Part shown: one piece after another, positions 43,803 to 54,765 of the stretch
How the letters are laid out: every line of letters begins with the position of its first letter
Position numbering within the stretch: position 1 is the first letter of the stretch
The notes under the pieces: generated by a model
The model's database searches: none
What the model saw: only the letters and a program-made list of their open reading frames with translations
What the model was told of the DNA's origin: nothing
Made by a program: the position numbers and the translations under genes
Source: Ypsolopha sequella
Taxonomy: Eukaryota > Arthropoda > Insecta > Lepidoptera > Ypsolophidae
NCBI GenBank assembly: GCA_934047225.1
Contig: OW203987.1
Location: 9,513,501-9,577,500 of the forward strand
DNA: 64,000 bases
Direction: 5' to 3'

Positions 43803-44495
43803 GCCAGTCTGACCCTGGAAGACTACACTATGGATGGAGTCGTAGAGTTGTTGGCATTTTTTTCAGAGATGGCGCTCGATGGATGGTTTAGAATATATTG
43901 ATAGAATATCATTCGTATCTACAATAGTAAATCTTTTGCGATATCAAACGAATAAAGATGGCAGCACTCATTTTCCAAAATTTACTCATTGATTGCGAAT
44001 ATTGCGATAGACACTAGACAGACATTCATTTCATTATCAATAAGTAGGTACAGCAGATATTTTAGAAATTGTTGGATAGGTATTTGCTGGTACAATTGTA
44101 TGTTTAAATGGCATTGTACTATAGGCATGGCCAACACAAGTAATTCACACACATGTTGCGGACCCTTTCTCTATATTTTTGAACATCAAAATTGTCCCAC
44201 TGGTTTGAAAATCATGGAAGTGCCTCGTTCACTACATTGCGTTAAATTTTCAGCTTTCACCAGACTACTAGGTAGGCGATATATATATGAATATTTATGT
44301 TGTAAACAACAGCTTTTTTCATGGAAAACTTGCACTGCGCAGTACCTATAATAGATGTTACTACATTTGTTCCCAATATATTGTATGTTATTTATATTTT
44401 AATTCATTATTCTAATATTGAGGGGACTTAGTAAATAAATTTTACATGAGCACATTAATTTTATTATTTCTTACCACCATTCACAATATTATATA
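43803..44495. other. non-array interior of the Foldback-like element, part 2
   Basis: The 120-codon plus-strand frame (43989-44351) has no recognisable domain and an ordinary AT-rich composition, so I do not call it a gene. Confidence 0.35.
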
Positions 44496-44529
44496 ACAGG
44501 GCTATGGAGTGAGATAACGGACATCTGAT
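44496..44529 (+). repeat. 34-bp segment shared with 18778-18815, abutting the right TIR
   Basis: TAACAGGGCTATGGAGTGAG plus ATAACGGACATCTG matches 18778-18813 with a small indel and a substitution. It ends within 2-3 bp of the right TIR, so the TIR arm breaks exactly at an unrelated dispersed repeat. Confidence 0.55.
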
Positions 44530-44737
44530 CGATTGGCACTGATTTCAGGTCAATCGGTGCCATGGGGTGCACAAGTTCACGGTAGAAATCGGTAGAATCT
44601 TTTAAATTGAAATAAACATGTTTGCAGGATGAAACAAACAAAAATTATAAACAAAACAAACAAAACTAACGTAAAACTAACGTGTAGCAACATTTATTTT
44701 GAAATCCGTGAGATGGGGTGCACAAGTTCCCTGGAGT
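44530..44737 (-). repeat. right terminal inverted repeat (208 bp)
   Basis: Reverse complement of 39421-39628. Unlike on the left side, no tandem array continues inward from it. Confidence 0.9.
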
Positions 44738-44746
44738 AGAGAACGG
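44738..44746. other. 9-bp target-site duplication, right
   Basis: AGAGAACGG, identical to 39412-39420. Confidence 0.85.
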
Positions 44747-44890
44747 CATGCCGATGTGCTTTTGTGGTCAAATGAAGCATTTATTTTATACCATCCGATT
44801 TTAGTTTTGATTACAGTGGAGCACGTTCGACTCGGGGGAAAAATTGAAAAATGTTTGAATAATTCATCAAGATTGTATAAGATTTTTTTT

Positions 44891-45412
44891 TTATTATTTA
44901 TGTACTATGTATTTAAATTTATTTATTTAATTTATCAAAATGTTTTAAAGTGTTTAATTTATTCTGTGCACCGCCTATAAAAATTTCTTTTTAAAGCGTT
45001 CTTCCATCCAAAGGTTGTCCGGAAGAGATCGCTTTTATTGATAGATAAGACCTCCAATTGTGCCCTACTACTTCTTATAAAATTGTTTTTTTATTTCTGT
45101 TTTTTGGTGTGCAATAAAGAATTTTGTATCGAGTATTGTTTATTATTTATGTACTAGGTATATTTAATTAATTTAAATTTATTTATTTAATATATTTATT
45201 TAATTTATCAAAATGTTTTAAAGTGTTTAATTTATTCTGTGCACCGCCTATATAAATTTCTTTTTTAGGCGGTCTTCCACCCAAAGGTTGTCTGGAAGAG
45301 ATCGCTTTTATTGATAGACAAGACCTCCAATACCCTGTACCCTACTACTTCTTATAAAATTGCTTTTTATTTCTGTTGTTTGGTGTGCAATAAAGAATTT
45401 CGTATCGTGTGT
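44891..45412 (+). repeat. two-copy direct duplication (about 250 bp) of a retroelement-tail-like sequence
   Basis: From TTATTATTTATGTACTA through CAAAATGTTTTAAAGTGTTT, TTCTGTGCACCGCCTATA and GGAAGAGATCGCTTTTATTG to GTGCAATAAAGAATTT, the block occurs at 44891-45135 and again from 45139. AATAAA near each end and the GAGATCGCTTTTA motif recall 3' ends of lepidopteran retroelements. Confidence 0.6.
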
Positions 45413-47829
45413 TATTAGTAAAATTTTTTGTTATTGTAAAGAATTTTCATTGAGCTGCATCAGATGTTTCATTTTATTTAAATTTTTTGATATCGCTGAA
45501 ATTGAAAACAAGTCTTTGAAACTTTTTATGGTAAACCAATCAATATTTGTAACGAGAAACCTCAATCAACCGTACGCTGCATGAAACGAAAATAAGTTGT
45601 CGATTTTGTTACAAGCCACCTAGTGTCGAGTAGCAGAACTTAAACCGTAAGTATAGCGCCATCTATTTAAATGTTATAGTACTTCCATTTTATATGTTAT
45701 CCACTACATAGCGCTGTAAGAAAATATTGCTACTTAACAACAGATGTCGCTGATGGTCACACTTGCAATGGTCACTGTTACTCCATGCATAAATAACAAC
45801 GGATTTCGAAAAAAATTGCAAAATATAGGTTTAAATTTATATAAAATAAACAAAAATAGGTATCAAAATTTCAGACTATACAAAATCCATCAAATAAAAT
45901 AACGTTGAGGTCTATGTCATTCCAATGGTCATTCCTATTTGTCAAACTATGAGAAAAATTGTCGATGAAGACCTCATTTCTATCGAGCGAAATTCAAATA
46001 TTATGCTTTTTTGTGCCTAAATACTTTACGAGGTAAATAGTTTGGTATACTAACTATGTTATGGAGTTTCAGTCGGAGCCGCTGAACGGACATCTTTCTA
46101 GGGGACCCACATATTTTGCGGCGTAGCATTAATTTGGATGGTAAATGAAATTTTGTATTAAGAATGCACAGTGTTGGAGCAAAATACGAGTATCGGAACC
46201 AAATCCGTATCTGATTAAGTTTTTGAGTTTTTAAAAGCACTTGGCCGCTGAAAGAAGCTGTTTAGCGGCACGTAAAGAAACCCTCCCACACGTAAATTTT
46301 GCTTTGGCATACAGTATTGGCAAATTCCGAGCTAAATCATGATATCGGCAAATATCTTTTAGAAGCTTAGAATGGTCAGGTACATACTTGTTCTAAGAAA
46401 CTTTAGTGTTATTGGCCTTTGAGGAAATGTCAGTAAAGATGATGCCATGAAATGAGTCAGTGGCACAGACTGGCGGCGCGCCACCTCCGTCGAGATGTGT
46501 GTCAAGAACTTAAATCACACGTTGAATCAATTTACTACTACGTGAAACGTGACTGACGAACATTTATCAAAATGATGCTTACCATTACAAAATTAGACGG
46601 AAAAAGATATGATCTCAGCCGCTCGGGGTACAACCTAATTATGAATGTGAAACACCGTAATCTTTTATTCAAATCGACTCGAAGCATCGATATAATCGCA
46701 TGCAAGGTTTTGGTATGCGTGATGTGACTTTGGTGAATGTTTAGCGATGTGAGCCTCAACCGTCCGGTCCCATGGCTGTATTCGAAAAGACCCTCGGGTT
46801 AGAAGTAAGAACGGTACCTGTCCTTACTTTGTGGTGTGTTCTACTTTCGATCTTTGATGTTGGAGCCGTTTGATTGACGTTTGGGGTTAGTTTCAACAAC
46901 AGTTACATTATGCTCTAATCTAGTCCATAGTTCTACCGCTTTGTTGACGAAGCCCCTTGTGTCGGCTACATGAGAAGCAGTCTCTTCACACTCATATCCG
47001 GTCTGTCTTCATTCACTCGGAACTCACGCGCCCGTTATTGTGAATATTTGCACATCGTGCCGCCTGGTTTTGGAAACATTCGTCCGTATAGTCTTTCTTG
47101 CAACTTCGGTTCACTTTCGGTACAATGAACTCTCCTATGGTGAAAATATGATAGGCAAAACAGTTATACATAGCTTAAACTTCTTGCTAAAGAACCAGTT
47201 TTTCATATCTATGTTCATGTGGTTTAATCACAAAAAGATTGCAAGTTTAACTCGTAAAATATTTTATTATATTACCAAAGAGATATATTGTTGGGAATTG
47301 TTTTAAGTAAGCATAATCTATTGTCTACACAAGCAAGCCTACATAGATAAGTTCACGATAATAAATAATAAACATTAGGATTACAACAGAAGTGCACAAC
47401 TCAGTATAGTTAAACACTTATGTAATATTAATAAGTGAATCATAATTTAAAACTTCATCACAGCTGGCTGATGTATAGCGAAATTAAAACAAAGTCCTTC
47501 GTCTAGTGACAAAGATAAAAATAACAATAGAAATATAGTAGCAATTATCATCAACGATTGCTCTAGGCATAGTGGGAGTCACGCAATAGTGTTTTGAATA
47601 CAACAAACGCGAAGGCTCTATTCAAATGTAGACCAGCCTTCAATGACCCCAGCGTTACAAAATTCGTGGCTCTGTGGCGACATGTCATATAATAAACCCA
47701 ATTATAATAATTAATAAATTATACTATAGCAGGCCGCAAGTATATTAGTTGCGAAAATACGGCATTCTTTCGAAAGACACTGATACATTGCACTATGCCA
47801 CATCTATTGAATAAAAGTTAAAGGTTAAA

Positions 47830-47830
<1 letters not shown>
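45413..47830. other. non-coding; TTAA-MITE fragment near 45905-46010
   Basis: At 45905-46010, GAGGTCTATG, CCTATTTGTCAAACTATGAG and GACCTCATTTCTATCGAGCG are a fragment of the family at 4385, 7330, 9633 and 29398. The rest has no gene signal; small frames at 46001-46240, 46538-46759 and 47040-47306 are unsupported. Confidence 0.4.

Positions 47831-47833
<3 letters not shown>

Positions 47834-47868
<35 letters not shown>
47834..47868. repeat. (TA)n microsatellite
   Basis: About 17 TA dinucleotides without interruption. Confidence 0.9.
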
Positions 47869-47871
<3 letters not shown>

Positions 47872-48620
47872 AATATTTATTGTTTATCTAAACTGTACTC
47901 CAACGTATCATTATATTATTGATGTATGTATATTATGATTGTTCTGAGCATTATAGTCATAAAATATCAAAACCTTTTTGATAATTAATTTTGTATATTC
48001 GATGTACAAGGCAATTTTATTATAGATATTTTTGAATAAATCTATAAATTTTACTTTATTATGAAGCATTTGGATAATCTTTATTGCAAAATAATCATTA
48101 TATGAAAAAGGTATACAGAGTAATGTCACTTCGCTAAGTAATTGTTTTCAGTAACTGTTTGGGTGGTTCTTAGAGTATACGTACCATCGAAGAAATTGCC
48201 GCAGACCCACTTTTCGCTCTTATCACCATGCAATACGGGCTAAAAGTGGGCCAGCGTATTTTTCCCTGATAGTACGTACCCAAAATCAATTTTATTATTA
48301 CGTAGCTGTGTGTGTACAACACCACACCCCCTAAAATTTTTTAATGAATATATAGTTAGTCAAGGTTACTACAGACACACCATGATGTCATGGAGTAAGC
48401 CTTAATTTAATTTTAATGTAATTTAAAAACGATGACCTCGTAATATTTTTATTAACAAAAACAACTTTGCCATGTACATAATACCTATAAATAAAATAAA
48501 TCACATAATTGTTACTTTTCATAATATAGCAATCAATTATGTTTTAGTTCCAGGGAGTTTTGTTACTTAAATATTTATTTTAATTACATTGGCAAATCTA
48601 AATTACTTGATTTATCACTA
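47869..48620. other. non-coding, nothing recognised
   Basis: AT-rich DNA. Confidence 0.35.
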
Positions 48621-49086
48621 TCACTACATAGTATAAAACTAAGTCGCTTCCCGCTGTCTGTCTGTCCCTATGTATGCTTAGATCTTTAAAACTACGCAAC
48701 GGATTTTGATGCGTTTTTTTTTAATAGATAGAGTGATTCAAGAGGAAGGTTTATATGTATAATAGATGCATAATATAGTAGAGAAATACTGATAATTTTA
48801 GAGGTTTCTAATATAATCGTAAATAAACACATTTTTTGCGCTTACATTGCAATCGTTGGCTGAACCCTACGAGCTACAGATCAAAAGGTCTACAAAAAAT
48901 CTGCGATGGTATATGTCTATCTCTTAGGGATAACTCACAATAACCATTTTTTATCCTTTACTTTTTACGAGAAATAATGGCTTATTTACGAAGCGAGCAT
49001 TAATCCTTATTCAATTAAGTACCTTAAATACTGTAGTATATTTAGTATCAGCATTTCACCCGTCCGAAGCCGGGGCAGGTCGCTAG
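48621..49086 (+). mobile_element. Helitron-like non-autonomous element
   Basis: It begins TCACTACATAGTATAAAACT after an A and ends CCGGGGCAGGTCGCTAG before a T. That is the Helitron rule: 5' TC, 3' CTRR, insertion between A and T, no duplication. A GC-rich segment able to form a short stem lies just before the 3' end. The internal AACTACGCAACGGATTTTGA block is common in lepidopteran genomes. No Rep/helicase is present. Confidence 0.55.
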
Positions 49087-49163
49087 TGATAGGTAAATAT
49101 AAGGTGACTTTGATTAATATAGCCAAATTTATACAGGAGACTCGATAAGTGGTCAGGACCAAG

Positions 49164-49461
49164 ACAAACGAAATACCAAAACCACTTGTAAATCATAGAT
49201 ATTCTTAGAATAGTGTGTGTCTATTCCAATTGGATCACAGAATAATCTAGGTTCCCAAACATATATTTTGAAATGACACTAATTTAAAGACGACATATAA
49301 GCTATTTAAAATTTCCATAGAAAGCTTATTTTTCTCACTTTTCATGTTTAAATCAGTGTTCTTATTTAATATTTGTGAACCAAAATGTAATCGGAATAAA
49401 TACACACTACCTTAATACACACTATCTATGATTTACAAACGGTTTTGGTATTTCGTTTGTA
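49164..49461. mobile_element. foldback MITE with 37-bp TIRs
   Basis: ACAAACGAAATACCAAAACC plus ACTTGTAAATCATAGAT (49164-49200) is mirrored at 49425-49461 with two mismatches. The total is 298 bp with an AT-rich centre. Confidence 0.75.
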
Positions 49462-51192
49462 TGAACTAGGATTGCTTATAGAAAACCTAAATTTTATTTT
49501 TCACAGAAAGGGTTATTCAACCATGTTCTAGGGAATCTCTTATGCTCGTATCTACTAACCTTCATTTTAAAAGTCATTGTTTTGTTTGAATATCATACTC
49601 ATTGTTGTCCTCTATGGAAGAGCGGAGTCTCCTAACACAAGTATTTCTTCCCGCTCAGCTGTGATATACTATCACATACTATCATAATACTATCATAATA
49701 CTATCGGTGTTTATGACGTCCTGATGGCTTTAATGTCAATGAAACTTTACACACATCTTAAGGTATGTTTCTCTTCCCCCCCACACTGCACTCCAACCCA
49801 CCCCTCATCAAGAGATGCGAGATGGCAAGATATTCAAACGGCTACAAATTTGTGAAATGGTTTCAAGTAAAAACTGTTTTCCATGAAACGGTAACTTTTA
49901 TTTATAGAAAAGTGTATAAACTTAGTCTTCTTTACATAAACGACGTCTGTATTCCTCTCTTTTATTTCCAGTATAGATAAAAATTATACAACGTGCTAAA
50001 CTTGCATGAATTCAATGCAATATTAATGATATCCTAACAGCTAAATATGATGGTGTTTCATCAAATTTTGCTTTTTGGGCTGTATAGAGACGTAGTTAGA
50101 TGTCGCCAGATAATACTTATGAATGTGAGTTCACAATCAGTTTTTACATTTTGTATGAATCATGACAAAAATCCAGGCGTAAAGGGGCCTCTAAAGATGA
50201 GACTCCAATCATCTGTAAAGGCTAGTATTGAAAAATGTGCCGACAATTGCAAGTAAAAATTATACTAAAGAAAAAGAAGTAAATAACTTTGTACTCGTAT
50301 TTGTGACTTTTCACTAACAAAGTTTCAAAAATTGTGTTTGCAAACACAAAACGCTTCTAACAGCTGCTAACAGAAGTGGCACTTGACCCGGAAAACGTCC
50401 AAGCAGGGGTAGGGTTGTAATATTTTAAACATTTCGGGGGGGGGGGGTTTGGACCCCCCCCCTGGCTACGCCCATGGTACATACTAAGAAATTAGATTGA
50501 TATGCAAACACAATAGAGGACAATAGGTGCTATATTAAGATCTAGCGGATTTACTGGGACTTTGTTTTTCTCATTAGATCCAATCTTCAAATTATGGATC
50601 TACTGAGAAAATGTTTAATGAATAAACTGAATACCGATTTGTTCCCATTAGTTCACCTATAGTTCAACAGTGAAGAAGTATGACTTATTGTTATTTATAC
50701 TTATGTAACGTAATGTTTCTTAGTTCGATATCGTTATCATTTTCCTTATGTACTTACTTGTAAGTTTCTTTTTATTCACATGTTTTGTGCCAATATTGGT
50801 TACTTTGTGGCATAATCTTGCAAAGTTTATTATTATTCAATGCTAGGTATTTACTAAAATCCTATTTTTATTTTGGATATTTACGTGTAGGTACATAAAA
50901 GATTATTTTTTTTAATATCAAGAGGAACAGGCATGCAACCCCGCTCCCTTCTCCCCGCATCATCGTATCACACATTTTCCAGAACGTTCCAAAGAGAGTT
51001 TTCCCGTGAGGGCGGGAGAAGGCAGGCGATGACGTCACGATCGGAAAAGCCGAACAACGCAATCTACAACCGGAAGAAATCGTGTTTCACACCTCCATGG
51101 ACGCTGCTCTCCTGGTATTCTATTTATAAACGTAGAAATCAAATATCTTGGTGAAAAATATTGCATTTTGTACGATATCTTTTGTTATACTG
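49462..51192. other. non-coding; hAT-like end with G/C run near 50400-50475
   Basis: At about 50439-50475 a run of 13 G and a run of about 10 C precede CTGGCTACGCCCATG. This resembles the end of GGGCGTAGCCAGGGG-type hAT elements; no full element could be delimited. Short tandem ACTATCATAAT units lie at 49668-49705. Small frames at 49765-49980, 50047-50256 and 50868-51154 are not supported. Confidence 0.35.
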
Positions 51193-51470
51193 ACCGCCTC
51201 TATGGTTTAGTGGTTATGGAGGCCGTGGGTTCAAGTCCCATTATCCCGTGTTCGGTCTGCGTGATCCGAATAACACGCATTTTGTGCCCGTAGTACGGTG
51301 ATTTATACTTCAATGCTCACCACCCAACTCGCAATATTAGTCGGTGAAATGTGGGTGTGCGAGTGTGAAGTGTTACTGGGATTTCACAGTCCGTCCATAC
51401 TCGGAAACATCCGCTCCGTGATGATCGTGTCGTTGCCGATGTATTTAAATGTTTTGTAACAAAACTTTGA
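51193..51470 (+). mobile_element. tRNA-derived SINE-like element
   Basis: TGGTTTAGTGGTT (A box) and GGGTTCAAGTCCC (B box) lie 20-30 bp apart, as in a tRNA-type RNA polymerase III promoter. The tRNA-unrelated body follows, including CACAGTCCGTCCATACTCGG and CGTGATGATCGTGTCGTTGC. The acceptor and anticodon stems are not intact, so it is not a tRNA gene. The 3' boundary is approximate. Confidence 0.6.
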
Positions 51471-51744
51471 TTAATTTAGTAATGGATTTTGTAGCTGATT
51501 TGATTATACAAAATACTTCGGTTTGGCTTCGTAAGTAGACAAGCAGACAGAGAGCTCTATTAACTGGCCATCACAATTAGATTTAGCCAACAACTAATCG
51601 CCTCTATCAAAAGCCAATAAAGTCTTTGCCATTGGCCTAATTGTAATGGTCGTACAGTACTTTCATTTAGGGAAACCGTAGTAGGTAGGTATACCTTATT
51701 TTATTTCATTCCTAATGTTGATTCAGTGAATGCGTCTATGAATT
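51471..51744. other. non-coding spacer
   Basis: No supported feature. Confidence 0.35.
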
Positions 51745-51905
51745 GCCCATACTCACACACGCTGGGCATGCGGGTTGGTGAGCGCGGTGACGGAACCCTC
51801 GCACCAGTGACGCCGCTGCCCGTCACCAGTCTGTTCCATATAAGGCCCTGCTATTAGGGATGGATATACCGCCCTCCCATGTCCCAGGCATGGTGGGCCA
51901 TTTCA
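51745..51905 (-). repeat. dispersed repeat, inverted relative of 15185-15345
   Basis: CCCATACTCACACACGCTGG, GCTGCCCGTCACCAGTCTGT and GGTCC-like CCCAGGCATGGTGGGCCA are reverse complements of matching phrases at 15185-15345, in consistent order. Confidence 0.55.
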
Positions 51906-53931
51906 CAAATCAATATGTACCATCGCGATGATTGTAGCTTCGTGCCACCAACCAAAATGTGATAATATATTTTTTTGTCTTATAGTTTGACTTTATTGAT
52001 CGACTAATGACTATTGTTTGAAACTAATCTATTATTAAGATTTCGACACCATCTTTGTTCTTATCATCACAAAGCCCATACAATTGTGTCGATTCGGTGT
52101 AGCACATCTTAACTTATTTGACAGGAGTAAACTTAATTTAAGCGTTGTGTCCGTAATTTTTTTACTTAACTTATTTATGAGTGCTATCTGCTGCGTGCAC
52201 AATAGGCTATTTGACAACATTGAAAATACATTACAAATTGTGGTCATCCTATCAGATAATAGCCTAAAAAATACATATTTCACGTTATTTAAACTAAATT
52301 ACGCATATTTTTTGAAAATTACGCGAAATAAAATATAATATTTTAAAATATCTTATCTGTGACGGCAATGTGCCGCGAACGCTCTGTGATTGGTGGCAAC
52401 TCATGGTGACGTCACATGCAAGTAAACATGGATTCCTAAACTGATTGTTGTTTGCACTTTATGTTTTCTGAGTGTTAAATTCGATCTGTGAAGCACTTTT
52501 CTGTCAATTTTGGATAAATTTTGTAATGAGAATTCACCTAGGTGCACTGTTTTGTTGAGGTTATGTAAACTTGTTTACTAGCGTGTGACGTCACGCGTGT
52601 CACGTGACCAGCGCCATTACAGAAACATCGTTTTCGGAGCGATTTTTAAAACGTAAACTTAAATATTTATTTTATTAATAAAACAGTAAAATTTCTCGGA
52701 AATATCAAAGAAGTGTGCTTATTGTGTTATAAATAATCATTTAAAATTACGTCCGAAATTAGTCAAATAGCCTATTGGACTCGATTCGGTTAAACACCGC
52801 ACTAAAACATAACCTAACCAAAAAGCGATTAAAATTAGTTAAGTTTTTTTTGTGTTCAATTCGGTTTTGTCAACGAACTAAATTTGGGTGCCCGTTTATT
52901 TGATTTTGCGAGGATTAAATTGAATACACAGATTACTAAAAATAACGAACGTTATTGGTTTTTAAAGCGGTCCACAGACCACAAAATGTTATAACGTAAT
53001 AATTGTTGCGTTTAGTTTGAATGTCGGGCGAAGCCCACCTAACACTGACAGCAGGTTAGCATGTTCAATTACAACGCGTGCAAAAGAGATAGCATGTAGT
53101 CCGTCAGACGTAGCGTCGTTTGACGATCAAACTGAACGCAGCCCTTTATAACCTAGAATTTTGTGATTGTGTTGTGAGTCGAAAAGACAACAACTTTGCA
53201 GTCGAACGAAAAAGCAACCAAGCTCAGAATAAATAGGAAAGCAATCAAAGAAATAACTAATTAAAGCCATGGAGTGGGAGGAGAGCTAATAAATGCGGAT
53301 AAAATTGTTGCAGAAGTCGCATAAAAGAAAAAATTGTCGAGTTTATGTTCTGATCAAATCAGATGACAAAAGTGCTTACAGGCTTACAGGTTAGTTTCTT
53401 ATCCACTATGATGTCTTGAATGAACCTAAATATTTGTTTCAAGTACTAAAATATTACAACAAAGTATTTATACACCTTTTTCTTGTTTCAGAAAATAAAC
53501 CTCTTGCCAAGTTTTTTACACGTATCCAAGTACCTATATTTTTGAAGAGTTACCATTGGCTAAGGAACAACAAGCTCGCTTCGAGAACAGTAGTCAAAGA
53601 AAACTAATCATCCATTGAAACGCCAAGCAGTTCAAAGTCATGTTGACAGTGTATATAATGAAATGAAGTGAGCACAATTGAGTGAGGGCATTGTTAATTT
53701 TCCTCACGTTATAGGGTTGGGGTGTAGAAAAGGGGGCACTATGGGAAAAAAGACTTAGAAAATTTTCGTTATAGCTCTAATGATTACTTACTACTCGTAA
53801 GAGTTTGGTGTCCTATTTTTCAGAAGCGTTTAGGGTTCCTGTCAACGTTTAACCTGGTAGTATATGGGCAGATCAGGGATTCAACATTTTAGATTTATTT
53901 ACATTATATTTTAAGTATCTACATTAAGGTA
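51906..53931. other. non-coding; CRE/E-box-bearing patch at 52375-52620
   Basis: TGACGTCA occurs at 52407-52414 and 52586-52593 and CACGTG at 52601-52606, within a patch of about 240 bp that also has GTGATTGG (a reversed CCAAT). It could be a promoter or enhancer, but no transcript start or exon can be shown. AATAGGCTATTTGAC (52201-52215) has an exact inverted partner at 52764-52778. Small frames (52035-52338, 53416-53607) are unsupported. Confidence 0.3.
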
Positions 53932-54092
53932 GCGTTCCTAAATACCGGGGTAAAGGTAAAAATGAACTGTCACCCGTTCCACAACCACCTGAGTGAAAAC
54001 GAAAAGCACGAAGTTGTTCAATAAACCTTGTCAGAAATGTAAAATTCTCTTTGACAGTTAATTTTTACATTTACCCGGATGTTTAGAAACGC
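53932..54092. mobile_element. short foldback MITE, arms about 41 bp
   Basis: GCGTTCCTAAATACCGGGGT plus AAAGGTAAAAATGAACTGTCA is mirrored by TGACAGTTAATTTTTACATT plus TACCCGGATGTTTAGAAACGC with about eight mismatches. The total is 161 bp. Confidence 0.65.
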
Positions 54093-54589
54093 AACGCATA
54101 TTAGATATAACAGTCTACATTTCTAAAATCTCTAATTCCCTGTGGTGCAAGGTTAGACCATAAGCTAGCTAGTAAGAGAGTTCATTTAGAACACATGTTT
54201 TTGGCTATTAAAAACTTATAAAATATAAAAAAAATTGTTAAGTACTTACTCCATATTTTATTAGCTGTCTAAAATATTTTTTGTTTATTGTATATGTTGC
54301 AATTTTTAGGAGAACATAATGTAAAAATAAAATAACATTTGTAATACATACTTATTGTTTTAATTTGCCATAAACTTTTTACATCTTTTTCTAAATGAGA
54401 AGAATAAAAAACATCAAATTTTGAAACAATATTTGCAATAATTAATATTTGTCTATATACATCATATCACCCCTATTCTGATAAGTTCTAAATATTTAAA
54501 TTACAGAGTACTTTCTACTTTTCCAGATGTACAGAACGACTGGCTCTGTATTTATCAGTACAACGATATGAATCCCCCAGAGGGTGTCA
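54093..54589. other. non-coding, nothing recognised
   Basis: AT-rich DNA. Confidence 0.35.
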
Positions 54590-54765
54590 TATGTGTTTTC
54601 GAGTATAAACTGTGAAATGCAAGTCATAGTCCACACTCGTACACCCATGTTTTACCAATGATTAGTATGTCCCAGCGTGATGATTGGTGGGCTCTATTGC
54701 TGTACTTCAGGCACCAAATGGACCCACACCTTAATGTGCAGACACGACCGAGTGCTCAAACCACA
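54590..54765 (+). repeat. dispersed repeat, copy 2 (of 3390-3560)
   Basis: It shares AACTGTGAAATGCAAGTCA, CCACACTCG, CACCCATGTT, CCCAGCGTGATG and CCACACCTTAA-like blocks with 3390-3560, in order. Confidence 0.6.

Larger units (their letters stand above)
39421..44737. mobile_element. Foldback-like long-TIR element, 5,317 bp
   Basis: The ends ACTCCAGGGAACTTGTGC and its inverse begin 208-bp terminal inverted repeats (39421-39628, 44530-44737) in which I see no mismatch. A perfect 9-bp duplication flanks them. Order inside: a tandem array on the left only (to about 42440), about 2 kb of non-array DNA containing a pogo-like and a hAT-like insert, then the right TIR. Long TIRs continuous with tandem repeats and 9-bp duplications are known for Drosophila Foldback elements, and 9-bp duplications also for Mutator-like elements. 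No transposase is encoded, so it would be non-autonomous. The superfamily is inferred from structure alone. Confidence 0.85.

Noticed and set aside
43989..44351. A 120-codon plus-strand frame inside the Foldback-like element as a transposase remnant
   Set aside because: No recognisable motif, and the length is expected by chance.
50439..50475. Regulatory G-quadruplex at the G13 run
   Set aside because: The G run is followed by a C run and CTGGCTACGCCC, which fits the end of a hAT-type repeat better; no promoter context.
51193..51265. Functional tRNA gene on the plus strand
   Set aside because: Boxes are present but stems are broken and a SINE-like body follows.
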